A stretch of 64,000 bases of DNA, from assembly GCF_963678635.1 (NCBI RefSeq), contig NC_087063.1:60985850-61049849 (forward strand), given 5' to 3'. Shown here piece after piece: positions 41,055-51,248 of the stretch; the first letter of the stretch is position 1; every line of letters begins with the position of its first letter. A program made the translations under genes and the position numbers. Under the pieces are notes generated by a model. The model was not told where the DNA came from and did no database searches. It saw only the letters and a list, made by a program, of their open reading frames with translations. Source of the DNA: Symsagittifera roscoffensis (lineage: Eukaryota; Xenacoelomorpha; Acoela; Convolutidae).

Positions 41055-44000
41055 ATGGCAGACCGATTCTGGAACTCTATGCCCACGGCTCTGCAGAGGC
41101 CCACTCTTGACGAGCTGTACAGACGCTTGAGGGACCTGGACCACACCCAGATCGACGAGAGAATGGCGGTGATGCTGAATGCGATCCTCCAGTTGGAGGA
41201 CCAGGGCGAGTGCAGGGAGTCTGCGACGGAGGCTGTCTTGATAGTCGGCTACACCACTGAGGGCATATCAAATCGAGCACAGACCAGATGGTTGTCTTGG
41301 AATGCGGATGGAGGAGTAAGGGGCTTTGACTTGGCAAGAAATCCTGGCCTGAGTAACAACACCGAACACGGCGCAGGAGAGTTCCCGCTACCGACGAGGC
41401 CAACAGCGAGATCCACGGGCCAGAGCTCGAGTAAGGTGCCGTCGATGTCGCGAGCACAACAGACGACCGAGGCATATCCGGAGCTGGGAGTCCTAAGGAA
41501 AGAGCTTGAGAAGGCGCTGAAGGAAAAGAATAAAGCGAACCTCGATCGGGATCAGGCGAAGTTGGATAGGGAGAGGCTTCAGCTGGAGAGAGACCAGGCA
41601 GTCGACGAGCGGGATCAGACGTTGAAATTACTTGAGATGCTAAGGGCGGAACATCAGCAGGAGCTAAAGGTGCGGGAGAACGCCGCGAATCGCGATCAAC
41701 TAAAGTCGGAGTTGGAAAGGATAGAACAACGACAACGCGAGCTGGACGCACAAAAGGGAGCCAGGTCAAACGAACGAGTGGTGACAAGCTCAAGGCCAGA
41801 GTCGCGCATGGAGGTGGATGAAGCTCCCAGGGCTAGAGGACGGTTCAACCTTGACCGCGAGGCCAGGGAACACATGAGTGAAGGGTTGGAGGTCTGGATA
41901 CCGAATGACGCGACGCCCTCCTTGCGCAATCTAGAGACCCAACCTGTACGTCCTCTGATGGATGTGGTGTTACCAGGATATACACCAACCTCGACCTCGA
42001 GCGGTAGTCAGGTGAGTGGCGCCTCATCGCGCCTGAAGGAGCTGGGCGAGAAATTGCAGCAGCAGAGTCGTGAAAGAGCGACAAGGCCAGAGCTTCCACC
42101 AACTTGGAGGGAACAGCCGGTCAGAAACGTCGTGATCGCGAGCTACAAGAAGGACACAGAGGGGAACTACCACAAGCATAGTCATTTGGACTGGAATGCG
42201 GAACAGCAAGCCAGGAGGGACTGCTTCCACGACGCAGCCTGGGTGCAGTATCTAGCGCCACCTCGTGTGCCAGAGGGTGCGGTTCACCTGATTATAGGGG
42301 ACAGCCTGGTGCGGGTGTTGACCCAGATCCGGTCACATTGGCAGACGGGAGTCTTGAGTTTCGCTGGAGCTGCTACGCCACAGATGTTGGCAACTCTGGA
42401 CATGCTAGGAATGACCAAAGTTTACACAGTCACCTTGATGGTTGGGACCAACGACGTGTCGAGAGGAGAAGCAAGGAAAGTGACGAGGCTAAGCGACAAG
42501 ATAAATTGCCTTCTTGAGGAGCTGAGGATCCAAATGGATCCCATCCTGTTGACGATATGCACGGTCCCCTATAACATGATGTTTGATCAACACTCCCTAG
42601 AGATGAACCAGAGGGTGCGGAGCCTGAACAAGGCGATCAGAGAAATACACCGAAACAGTGTGCTTCCTCTCGGGCTGTTAGACGTTGCAGAACGCATGGA
42701 GAACAAGGGATTCCCTGAAGACACCTCGAAAGATGGAATCCATTTCGATAGGCCAAGGGGAGCTGAGTGGCTGAACGATGTCTTCCAGGTTCACATAAAC
42801 ACGCTAGAAGCGGACCTGCTGGAGACAGCCCAATTCACTTTAGGGCCACCTCCCAACCCACCATTCCTTGCCTCGAGGGCCTTGGCTGGTCGATTGGGAG
42901 CGAGAGTTGATACTAGAGATAGCTCGAGGAGCAATCAGACCCGATTGCAGAGTGCCACACCAATGGAGTCGGAGGAGGTAGAGTCATCAACACCCCCGAC
43001 CTCGGCGATGTCCTCCGTGGTGGTGGCAGATAGCAGGAGAGAAAAGAAGTCTAGGGAGACTACCCGCTTGAGATATCCTGAGAAGGTGAAGGAACTGGAT
43101 CTAGAGACTTTGGAATGCAGACGAGAGTTGGCGGAAACCCTGGGGATCGAACGAGTGTCGCATGAGGACTTGAATAGACATCATTGCGTAGACTGGTTGA
43201 AAGCACACGAGGCGCATTTCTCGAGAACGAAGTTAATGGAGACTACAGACCTGACTGGAATTCCCACAAAAACGATCATGGGACCCATTAACTACAGGCC
43301 TCTTAAGCAGCTAGGGAGTCCTGGACTTATAGCAGAACCTCCCAAGCACCGAACTGGCATCGCCAGGATCAAGTTGGCAACCCCGGCGCAATTGAAGGTA
43401 GTAGACAAGCTGCTCAACCCGGGGGGGATGGAGTTGCCTGACGCTGCTTACGAAGGTCCAAGGTTGGCAGAGGATCCCAGGTACGGGAAGCCCTGTGGCG
43501 GCACCCAATTGGCCAAGACTCTGGCAGTTTATGATAGAGCAGATCCAGCTGCTGCAAGAGTGATCATTGTGGCGGGATCAGACTTCGAAGGAACGTCTCC
43601 CAAGTTGTTCTGGCCGGAGACTCTGGTATACTCTTTGCCAGGAGCCGAATTGAACCAGATGTTGACCCTAGTGGTGGCAATAAAGTCGGAGATGCCCTGT
43701 GAACCTGAGCTGCTATTGTTTGCAGGAATGAATGACCACCTGCACGCGATGGGACTTCTTGAGCAACTGAAGGGCAAAGAGATTCCGACATCAAAGAAGA
43801 TATGGGAGGCTATTCAGGCTTTATTTGCGGCGATGAATGAGGTACAAGAGAACGTAGCCTCGAGATTTGGGTCCAAGACAAAGGTGGTGTTTACCACATC
43901 CCCAGGATACGCCAGCATGCCACCCGCCCTACAATTCGTGTATGCGGTCTTAATCTTGATAGCGGAAGGGAGTGAATGGCGGATTCTGATGGCAGCCCCC

Positions 44001-47000
44001 AATCGAGAGCTGGAGCCAGTAAACTTGAGACTTTACAGATCAGAATTACCAGCGGCATGGGCTGACATATCTCATGCGCTGAGGGGCTTTTACGGACTAG
44101 CCGATGTCTTGATTGTATTGGATGAGGTACTCTTGCTAGAGATATCGAACTTTGCTAGACAACTCAAGTTCAGCCCAGTCATCGGGGACGATCACCCGGC
44201 GATAAACCAGTTGACGGCCAGCCTGTGGTTCCGGAGTATGGATGTGAAAGTCGCAAACTCCACCAGCAGGACTAGAGGTCCCAGCAACGAGAGAAGAAAT
44301 GTGGTCGAGACGGAGAAACAGTTAGAATCGATGAAATATCGCTTGACCCAAGAGAATGGCTGGTGGCCATTCCTGACACCAAGGCTGGAGAACGCCACGA
44401 ATAAAACGAGGGAGGAAGCACCACTCCTCGTGAAACAAATCTGGAGTTTTCTAGAGAAGCAACTGGAGCTAGCTGAAAGGAGAGACATGACGGTGGTTAG
44501 ATTTGTCTCGGCCGCCAATGAAGTGACGATTGGAGGATTTTGGAGAGAGCACGCCAACGGCGAATTGAAAACTAGGAGAGATTACGAGATTCTCAAGTTC
44601 TTGAGTCCTTGCTGGGAGAGAGAATTCTTGGCAGGAGTGTTCGGCACCACGGCGACTATCTTCGGAGCCTTCGTGCAGGAGATACTGGGCATGCCCATCA
44701 GCCTGCTCTTGGCCCTGTATTTGGTCTACCCCAGATACTTGTTCAATATGGGTCCAGCATATATGTTTAGTCGGGGAGTGGAGACACTTCGAGTTGATGG
44801 GTATCTGGCACTAGTGCTCTTGACCCATGGGGAATTGGTGTCGTTTCATCGGTTAATGGAATATGGAGAACCTCTGTCTATGGGGAAAGTCCACACGAGC
44901 ATTGAAACCAGCTCCTACAAGTGCGCCGCAGGGTTGAAGACACTACTGGTGCAATACCTCATGATGCAGAATCGATACATGACGGGTGAAGATGAAAACC
45001 CAACCTCGAGAGAAGAATGGGAGAAGGCGAACAGAGGGATGCCTCTGTTGACGGACCTGTGTCTGGCAATGAGGTCGGACCCAATGGGGATAATCCGAGG
45101 TCTGGAGGAGGTGGTGACCTGCATCTATGGTCCAGCAGTAACGTACGCGTTTCCAGATCCCCTGGTGATAACGTATCGTCACTCGGTGACGCCCTTGAGT
45201 CTCATCAGCGTACTGGATGGTGCAGCACTGAATTGGTGTCAGCAAGAAGTGCTCAGGGCGCGTATGAGCAACACGGTACTCTTCGGAAAAGTGAAAGATG
45301 CTGAGATGATGGTGTGCAATTTCAGGGGACAAATGCAATGCAGAATGGGAGGCAAGCGAGAGGGCCCTATTGAAATGTATCCCAAATTCTGGAACTTGAA
45401 CCCATTGACGGCGGACGGACGAGAAATCTTGAGAATTCCTGCCTGGAAGGAGTGCTTCGCACTGGTGAAGAGGGAGCTAGAGACCATAATGGAGAAAGAA
45501 ATCCTCCCGGCAACCATGCCTGAGTTCCCAATAGTCAGGAGGATGACCTTAGGTATGAATAGTCCCTTGGTAGTTCCCTCCATAATGGCGAGGATGAGGG
45601 CGGAGGAAATGCAGAAGGATTTCACTGATGGCTGGGACCCCCTGTTCATTGGCTACACGGCGGCGGTCTATTTCCATACCAGCGAGATGAAGGTAAATTC
45701 GTGGACGACGCAAGCGAAAAAGAGTAGAGGTTCGCAGCCCCCAGGGTATGAGGTGAGGAAAGTCTTGAGAACTCTTGAGAAGGAGGGACTTGATAACATG
45801 TTGCCCATATGGGATGATGGCAGGATGATCGTGATGGAGGGGCACGTCGCACTGGTGGACGACATGAAATTTGCCACGAGAAAATATAAGGCGCCCTATG
45901 GCTTGGAACAGGTGGAAATAAGACAGGAAGGAACAGAGCTAGATGCAGCAGGTCAACTGCACGTAGCACTGACGGAATACAAGAAGCTGGATCCTGCGAC
46001 ACCATCACCACTGTCCGTGGACACGCCTGGAGACAAGAGGAGCGGACCCGTTGAGGATCGATTCAAAAGAATTCTTGAGAGAAGAAGAAATGAATCGGAG
46101 GAAGAAAGTATGGATGAAACTCTCAGTGAAGCTGGAGAGGACATGGAGGTGGGGAATACACCTGAACCAGGGCCATCAGGGGAGGAACTCACCACTCAAG
46201 AGCTGTTGAAAGACTTGAGCGAAGAGAATTGGGCAGATACTGCCACACCACCTCTGAACCCGTCCCCGCGGAAGAACCTAGAATTGCCATTGGCAGGTGA
46301 GACCTTCAATATGGGGATGTTACTCTTGAGCTCGGAGGAAAGGGGGAAGAACACGTTCGAAGGGAACAGGGACATATTCTTGGGATCTCTCGAGGATGAC
46401 GCTTGGCAGGAGTTCCTGGAGGAATTCAATCGAGAAGTGGGCAGCGAGACGACGCTGGACAAGTTCAAGAAGGAACTGTGGGACGCAGTAGTGAGATTCG
46501 GGGAACCGCTCCTGATAGGAACGGGCCTGGATGAGAAAGCAAGAAAAGAGCTGCTGAACAAGCTAGTGGAGCTGAGGAACGCACGATCGAAGACTAGAAA
46601 AGAGAAATGTGAGGACAGCTCTACTCTGAAACAAAAAACTGTGGATAAAATGGTTGATGATATAAAAAGGGATAAGGTTGGGACTAGTAATATGATTAAA
46701 AGTACTAATATCCTTAAGGCTCGAGCAGGGGGGAGGCAAGAGTTGGAAGGAGTGGATGGAGAGGTCGAATCAATGATGATAGCCACAACCCCCTCGAGCA
46801 GAGATGTGAAGACTCGCAAGAGGAAGAGAGAAGTGGAAGGATGGGGTAGTCCTTCAGTGGATGCTGTTTCGGAAGGAAACTTGAGAGAGACGGCGCCCAT
46901 CGTTTTGGCCCGATGCAAGACGGCGGCATACAAGAACAGCTCGGAGCTCAGGAAACCACTTGAAGTGGAAAAGGAAATAGAGGTTTCCACCAGTTCGACG

Positions 47001-49934
47001 TCAGAAGAAGACTTCAAGCCTCAGAAGGTAAACGTGAAGAGAGGTTCAACGAACGGACAGGTAGGGGAAGTGGAGATCGGCAAAGAATGGATCTCGAAGG
47101 CACATCAGGACATGGGCAAACAAGTGACGAGTGATCCATTGGAGAGGAGCAAGACGAGGAACACTTCCCGGACGTGGTGGGTGGCCCTCGAAACATTGAA
47201 GGAAATGGAGGACTGCTTGAAGAAGTTGGACAGTGGAATAGCTCGCAGGCGACGCAATTGGGCCACCCAGCAAAGAGCCGAGGTTAATAAGATAGAGATG
47301 GCAAGTCATCTGAAGAGGTCCTGGCAGAGTTTGTTGAAGGATCATTTTGAAGAGGCGATGAGAACATCCTCATCAGCACCGCCACTAATGGCGAATCCCT
47401 TCGTTAGAACTGCGGGACAATTAATGTTCACCTGGAGTCTGGTGGGAATAGAGTTGGAGACATTGACCTCGTATGACAGGCTGAAGTTGGGAAGCAAGAA
47501 GCTAGAGGTGTATCAGGCACTGATGCAACACGTGGCCAGGGACAATTCAGGCTTGAGCCTGGCTAGAAGAAAAGATGCCACATGTTTCTTGAGATGGACA
47601 ATGTCTATGATGTCTGATAGCACCATCCTGGCATGCCACCAGAGAGCAAGTGGAAGTAAAACCATGGAGAGAAGAGTCTCAACGATCATCTTGAACGTAT
47701 ATCAGAGTACAGGAATAGAGAAAGAAGATAGCTCCAGAGTATCCTTGGAGAACCATCGAAAGCTGGACGAGGTACGGAGGTTCTCTAATAAGAAGTTTGA
47801 GGAAGAACATGATGTTCACCGTAACCTGGCCTCGGCAGAGCAGTACTCGAGACTCAGCGAGAAGAGGGAATACCAATATGTGTCTGGAGTGATGGGAATA
47901 GCCTACAATCCCTTCTTAGACTCGGAAGCTGGAGGAGCCCACAGAAACCATGAGGTAGCGGAGCTACTGAAGTTTTGGACAGAAAGAATAATGGAGATAG
48001 ACGCGGTGGAGAAAGAGGGGCCGAGCCTGGGCCTGATTCTTGAGGAAACACCAGAGGTGATAAGCATGCCGCGCTCGAACAAGAGGGTTGAAGTGAATAT
48101 GGGCGGTGGAAATGGCTTGTTAACCACGAACTTGGGAGTGATATGGAAGCTACTAAGACCCTCCTGGTGTCCGCATCCCCATGCGAGTCTGATCGAGGAA
48201 ACCACTGAGCGGGTGAGGTTGGCACCAACGGAAGATGAAGATCTGGCGAAGTTGAGTGTGCTGCATAAGCTAATCACGCCCCAGATGCAAGAGCCAAGCG
48301 AAAGGATGAGCGAACCTGGGTCAGCAAAGAAATTGGAGCCGGGTAGTTGTCTGGATTCGACGTGTGGGAACGGAGAGCACATCTGCGATGGACGGTCATG
48401 CGTCAGAATACTGTCGTTTCAAAAAGAAGACCTGATCACTTGGTTCGAAGACATCACAGAAAGGGAGAAAAGTGAAGTGCAAATAATAGCGGAATGCTAC
48501 GCGAGAACCACGGTGAATATAGCGACAGCTCTCGGATTCTTCTCGAGAATGTGTGGTCTGCAGGCACTGGAGAGACTGGAGTCTGAACATCATTTAGTGA
48601 CGGCGTTGAGCGTAGAATCTTGGCCCGGGGTGTTGCAGGTGACTCAAAAACACATCCGGAGCTGGAAGGTTGGTCTTGAGGCGGAAATGGGATTTCCCTT
48701 GAGCGAAGCTTATGGCTTGCCATTGAACGCGAAGTCGCTGATAGGGTCAATGATGGCCAACTTGTGCGGAAGTCACTACCCGCTACACATGGCGATGGTG
48801 GAAGTCTCCAGCCAGAGAATACTGGTGGACAAGGCCTTCTCAGTGCCCAAGTGCGTGAGGTTGGCTCGAATGTCGCATCACTCGCACAAGTTGTTGAGAA
48901 AAATCAAAGGGACAGTACCAAAAGAATTGAGAGATGACTTGAGTGAAATCTGGGGAGAAGATCTTCTGAAGTTGGAAAGAGAAAACACAAGCGATCACGA
49001 GAGACAAAACGTGATCGGGAAACCTGTGGGAAGTACTCCAAACCTGGAAGACAACGACACGATGCACGAGAAAATGATGGAGCTTGAGCCTCTCTTGGAA
49101 GCCTCAGGGGAGCGTAATCTCAGGAGCATTGAGATCTCTCATGGGGAATGCCCATGCCACTGTTTGGCACAAACGGTGTGGTATCCAGATCACAAGAACC
49201 TTTGCCTGGTGTGGGATGTGGAAGAGATTCGGTCGATCGGACTGCCGGATCACCGGCAGAAGGTGACGCTCTTAGTAGTGAGTACGATGTTAGCTCTGAG
49301 ATGGATAGAAGAGAATATAACGAAGTATCGGGAGGCGACGACGCCAACGGCTGAGTCAATATACGCGATAGACTACAGCAGGAGACTTGAGTTGTTTGAG
49401 ACTGCGTGCAAAGTATTCGCCATACCAACGGAAGTCAGGCACGTATGGAGTCGCTTGAGGTACTTTCCATGGTTTCGGGCGACACTGACGTCTTGGTTGT
49501 ACAGGGCAACGAAAGATCACATGAAAAAACATCAAAAAGAGTATCGACAGTTCCAGGCCGAGATTGGGCCGGAAGCTTTCAAGAGACCCCTGCTAACCCA
49601 TCGTAATGCGATCACGACGGGATGGAAGAGAGTGGGTAAGATGTCTAGAGACAATACCAAAGCGAGGGAGTCGATACTAGAGGAAGACCTGGCGAAGAAC
49701 GTGAGCTTGAGCCTGCACAACTCCTTTTGCCTGAACCGAGAAGCTAGGGTGAAGGCACTACCCAACCAAGCAAAGAGATTACAGGAACAGAGAGAATGGA
49801 TGCGATCCTATGAACAGCTGAAGGCTTGGGAGGAGATTGTGATTAGTTCCGATGATGAAGAGGAACTGTTGAGACAGTTTGCCGCATCTAGCACCTCAGG
49901 ATGCAGTACATCCAAGGCGAAGAGCACGAGATGA
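41055..49934 (+). CDS. Giant ORF2 with SGNH-hydrolase domains (2959 aa), function unknown
   Basis: It occupies the env position but has no signal peptide. The ATG has a good Kozak context (AGAATGG). Residues 145-245 form a coiled coil of Arg/Asp/Glu/Gln heptads. Residues 405-590 match an SGNH/GDSL hydrolase: GDSL at 415-418 with Ser417 as nucleophile, GTND at 464-467, and DGIH at 560-563 giving the Asp/His pair. Residues 830-1060 look like a second, degenerate SGNH fold (AGSD at 840-843, AGMND near 890, GDDHP near 1044). Residues 1190-1230 are hydrophobic. A Glu-rich linker lies near 1680-1760. The C-terminal third has Cys/His clusters near 2440 and 2700 and ends with EEIVISSDDEEE, a SUMO-interaction-like motif. 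Esterase domains are known in ORF1 of CR1-type LINEs, but this protein as a whole is unfamiliar. Confidence 0.9.
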   Translation: MADRFWNSMPTALQRPTLDELYRRLRDLDHTQIDERMAVMLNAILQLEDQGECRESATEAVLIVGYTTEGISNRAQTRWLSWNADGGVRGFDLARNPGLSNNTEHGAGEFPLPTRPTARSTGQSSSKVPSMSRAQQTTEAYPELGVLRKELEKALKEKNKANLDRDQAKLDRERLQLERDQAVDERDQTLKLLEMLRAEHQQELKVRENAANRDQLKSELERIEQRQRELDAQKGARSNERVVTSSRPESRMEVDEAPRARGRFNLDREAREHMSEGLEVWIPNDATPSLRNLETQPVRPLMDVVLPGYTPTSTSSGSQVSGASSRLKELGEKLQQQSRERATRPELPPTWREQPVRNVVIASYKKDTEGNYHKHSHLDWNAEQQARRDCFHDAAWVQYLAPPRVPEGAVHLIIGDSLVRVLTQIRSHWQTGVLSFAGAATPQMLATLDMLGMTKVYTVTLMVGTNDVSRGEARKVTRLSDKINCLLEELRIQMDPILLTICTVPYNMMFDQHSLEMNQRVRSLNKAIREIHRNSVLPLGLLDVAERMENKGFPEDTSKDGIHFDRPRGAEWLNDVFQVHINTLEADLLETAQFTLGPPPNPPFLASRALAGRLGARVDTRDSSRSNQTRLQSATPMESEEVESSTPPTSAMSSVVVADSRREKKSRETTRLRYPEKVKELDLETLECRRELAETLGIERVSHEDLNRHHCVDWLKAHEAHFSRTKLMETTDLTGIPTKTIMGPINYRPLKQLGSPGLIAEPPKHRTGIARIKLATPAQLKVVDKLLNPGGMELPDAAYEGPRLAEDPRYGKPCGGTQLAKTLAVYDRADPAAARVIIVAGSDFEGTSPKLFWPETLVYSLPGAELNQMLTLVVAIKSEMPCEPELLLFAGMNDHLHAMGLLEQLKGKEIPTSKKIWEAIQALFAAMNEVQENVASRFGSKTKVVFTTSPGYASMPPALQFVYAVLILIAEGSEWRILMAAPNRELEPVNLRLYRSELPAAWADISHALRGFYGLADVLIVLDEVLLLEISNFARQLKFSPVIGDDHPAINQLTASLWFRSMDVKVANSTSRTRGPSNERRNVVETEKQLESMKYRLTQENGWWPFLTPRLENATNKTREEAPLLVKQIWSFLEKQLELAERRDMTVVRFVSAANEVTIGGFWREHANGELKTRRDYEILKFLSPCWEREFLAGVFGTTATIFGAFVQEILGMPISLLLALYLVYPRYLFNMGPAYMFSRGVETLRVDGYLALVLLTHGELVSFHRLMEYGEPLSMGKVHTSIETSSYKCAAGLKTLLVQYLMMQNRYMTGEDENPTSREEWEKANRGMPLLTDLCLAMRSDPMGIIRGLEEVVTCIYGPAVTYAFPDPLVITYRHSVTPLSLISVLDGAALNWCQQEVLRARMSNTVLFGKVKDAEMMVCNFRGQMQCRMGGKREGPIEMYPKFWNLNPLTADGREILRIPAWKECFALVKRELETIMEKEILPATMPEFPIVRRMTLGMNSPLVVPSIMARMRAEEMQKDFTDGWDPLFIGYTAAVYFHTSEMKVNSWTTQAKKSRGSQPPGYEVRKVLRTLEKEGLDNMLPIWDDGRMIVMEGHVALVDDMKFATRKYKAPYGLEQVEIRQEGTELDAAGQLHVALTEYKKLDPATPSPLSVDTPGDKRSGPVEDRFKRILERRRNESEEESMDETLSEAGEDMEVGNTPEPGPSGEELTTQELLKDLSEENWADTATPPLNPSPRKNLELPLAGETFNMGMLLLSSEERGKNTFEGNRDIFLGSLEDDAWQEFLEEFNREVGSETTLDKFKKELWDAVVRFGEPLLIGTGLDEKARKELLNKLVELRNARSKTRKEKCEDSSTLKQKTVDKMVDDIKRDKVGTSNMIKSTNILKARAGGRQELEGVDGEVESMMIATTPSSRDVKTRKRKREVEGWGSPSVDAVSEGNLRETAPIVLARCKTAAYKNSSELRKPLEVEKEIEVSTSSTSEEDFKPQKVNVKRGSTNGQVGEVEIGKEWISKAHQDMGKQVTSDPLERSKTRNTSRTWWVALETLKEMEDCLKKLDSGIARRRRNWATQQRAEVNKIEMASHLKRSWQSLLKDHFEEAMRTSSSAPPLMANPFVRTAGQLMFTWSLVGIELETLTSYDRLKLGSKKLEVYQALMQHVARDNSGLSLARRKDATCFLRWTMSMMSDSTILACHQRASGSKTMERRVSTIILNVYQSTGIEKEDSSRVSLENHRKLDEVRRFSNKKFEEEHDVHRNLASAEQYSRLSEKREYQYVSGVMGIAYNPFLDSEAGGAHRNHEVAELLKFWTERIMEIDAVEKEGPSLGLILEETPEVISMPRSNKRVEVNMGGGNGLLTTNLGVIWKLLRPSWCPHPHASLIEETTERVRLAPTEDEDLAKLSVLHKLITPQMQEPSERMSEPGSAKKLEPGSCLDSTCGNGEHICDGRSCVRILSFQKEDLITWFEDITEREKSEVQIIAECYARTTVNIATALGFFSRMCGLQALERLESEHHLVTALSVESWPGVLQVTQKHIRSWKVGLEAEMGFPLSEAYGLPLNAKSLIGSMMANLCGSHYPLHMAMVEVSSQRILVDKAFSVPKCVRLARMSHHSHKLLRKIKGTVPKELRDDLSEIWGEDLLKLERENTSDHERQNVIGKPVGSTPNLEDNDTMHEKMMELEPLLEASGERNLRSIEISHGECPCHCLAQTVWYPDHKNLCLVWDVEEIRSIGLPDHRQKVTLLVVSTMLALRWIEENITKYREATTPTAESIYAIDYSRRLELFETACKVFAIPTEVRHVWSRLRYFPWFRATLTSWLYRATKDHMKKHQKEYRQFQAEIGPEAFKRPLLTHRNAITTGWKRVGKMSRDNTKARESILEEDLAKNVSLSLHNSFCLNREARVKALPNQAKRLQEQREWMRSYEQLKAWEEIVISSDDEEELLRQFAASSTSGCSTSKAKSTR
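42270..42800 (+). other. SGNH/GDSL hydrolase domain within ORF2
   Basis: Block I IIGDSLVRVL, block III LMVGTNDVSRG and block V DGIHFDRPRG are all present in correct order and spacing (about 48 and 96 residues apart). The Ser, Asp and His needed for catalysis are there. The canonical block II Gly may lie in LSFAGAAT. An acyl-ester hydrolase activity on lipid or glycan is possible; the substrate is unknown. Confidence 0.8.
43545..44240 (+). other. Second, degenerate SGNH-like domain within ORF2
   Basis: VIIVAGSDFEG replaces the GDS block, LLLFAGMNDHLH keeps the GxND block, and VIGDDHPAINQL stands where DxxH would be. The order and spacing recall the first domain, but the nucleophile is shifted or lost, so it is probably non-catalytic. 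Confidence 0.5.
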
Positions 49935-50365
49935 ATGGGCAAATCGGATGGATCTTGAGTCTTGAGAGGGAAGGGGGGCTTGAGTGTGAATCCGAGTGAA
50001 ACTTGGATTCACGAAAAAGAAATTTTAACAAAGTAAATATTGTTACTAATATACTACATCTACTATATAAATCAAAATGCTGCATGACAATTTCCTGATT
50101 GAATAGGACAAAAGAGATTTTTAAATGATTGGCTTGAAAAGCGAAAAATTCAAAGGTGCAGGTAAATGCAGATTTTGATTGCTGTTTAGCAATAGTGTGA
50201 AAATTTTAAATGGTCGTGAATTTTGGGGTGTAGATAATCTTAAATCTGCTGCAAACTTCTGTAAATGACCACTGGCACTGTATCTTGAGCAACACTCGGT
50301 TTTTCTGGGACTCACTGGCAGAAGACAGCGCGCGATGAGGACATCGATCTCGAGTCCGGGGAGTA
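49935..50365 (+). other. 3' non-coding region of element 2
   Basis: About 430 bp from the ORF2 stop to the 3' LTR. It has four CTTGAG copies. A purine-rich CCGGGGAGTA directly before the LTR is a weak polypurine tract. Confidence 0.6.
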
Positions 50366-51248
50366 TGTGCCAGTCGGTCATATTTGGAAGTTTGACCTTG
50401 AGAAGAGCAGAAAATACTTGATTTTGGAGAGAAATTTAATTTTTCAAAAATTCGAATGGAACATGTCATGCACGATTTTCTCGCGATAACTGAAAATCAG
50501 AAAAAGAAATCAGAACAATTTTAGAGCAATTGCGGGAAAGTTAGAAAGTAAAAACGAGTGGGAAATTGCTATTCGCAATTTCCGTCTATATACAATCGAG
50601 AGTAGAGCTGTCCTACTTGAAATAGAAGACAGAGTATCCCCGAGAGAGCGATTACTAAAGTTGGACCAGAGTGAACCTTCAGCGGAAAGGCGGACAACTA
50701 GAGTGTCCCAACGGTCCAAGAGAACTCAAATTCTAGAGCATGAACTTATCCTTGCTGTCCAAACTATAAAACATTAAACTTCTCTTAGTTATTTATTTCT
50801 TGAGTTAGTTACTGACTGGATTATTTTCCCAATTCTTGAGCGTGCTGCTATGTGAGTACAAATTTAAATTCTAGAGTGTGTTTTGTAATTGTTATGTTGA
50901 GGTAAGGCGAGTTTTAGGTTGATCCATCTGAAATGGATCAAAGTTACACTGTCTAATAAAAAGTAACCTAACGGATTGTTCCAACCCGGTTTTTAACGGC
51001 GTTCATGTATTTTGGGTATCTAGAGACCTAAGTATGGGGACGTTTCTAATTCTAGAGTGGGGGGATATTTTAGTAGTAGCCTTTAAGCTGTAACGGGTCG
51101 TAGTCTCATGTCATAAGCGAACCGAACTGGCTCCGACCGTTCTTGAGGTGGGAAAACACAAGAGATAGTGTCCCTGACCCTTGAGCCAGTGGTTATAGGG
51201 CCTATTTTTCTTAAGCCTCATGTGTGACTGCAGTAGACGAATGTTACA
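50366..51248 (+). repeat. 3' LTR of element 2 (883 bp)
   Basis: The same length and, by eye, the same sequence as 29684-30566. It is followed by ATGAGGTAAG, which rejoins the interrupted host repeat. Confidence 0.95.

Larger units (their letters stand above)
29684..51248 (+). mobile_element. Complete giant Ty3/gypsy LTR retrotransposon, 21,565 bp (element 2)
   Basis: Two 883-bp LTRs flank two intact giant ORFs (2935 and 2959 codons). By eye I found no difference between the LTRs, so insertion should be recent. The target duplication is ATG, AATG or CAATG; CA at the LTR ends makes the exact cut ambiguous. The GC content is far above the AT-rich surroundings. Its size is in the class of Ogre in plants and the Burro elements of planarians. 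The ORF content (macro-like and SGNH domains) is not standard for Ty3/gypsy. Confidence 0.95.

Noticed and set aside
46196-47017. 273-codon minus-strand ORF inside ORF2 of element 2
   Set aside because: It is an antisense shadow of a GC-richer coding region with Ser/Leu-rich composition and no domain; several others of the same kind lie opposite ORF1 and ORF2.
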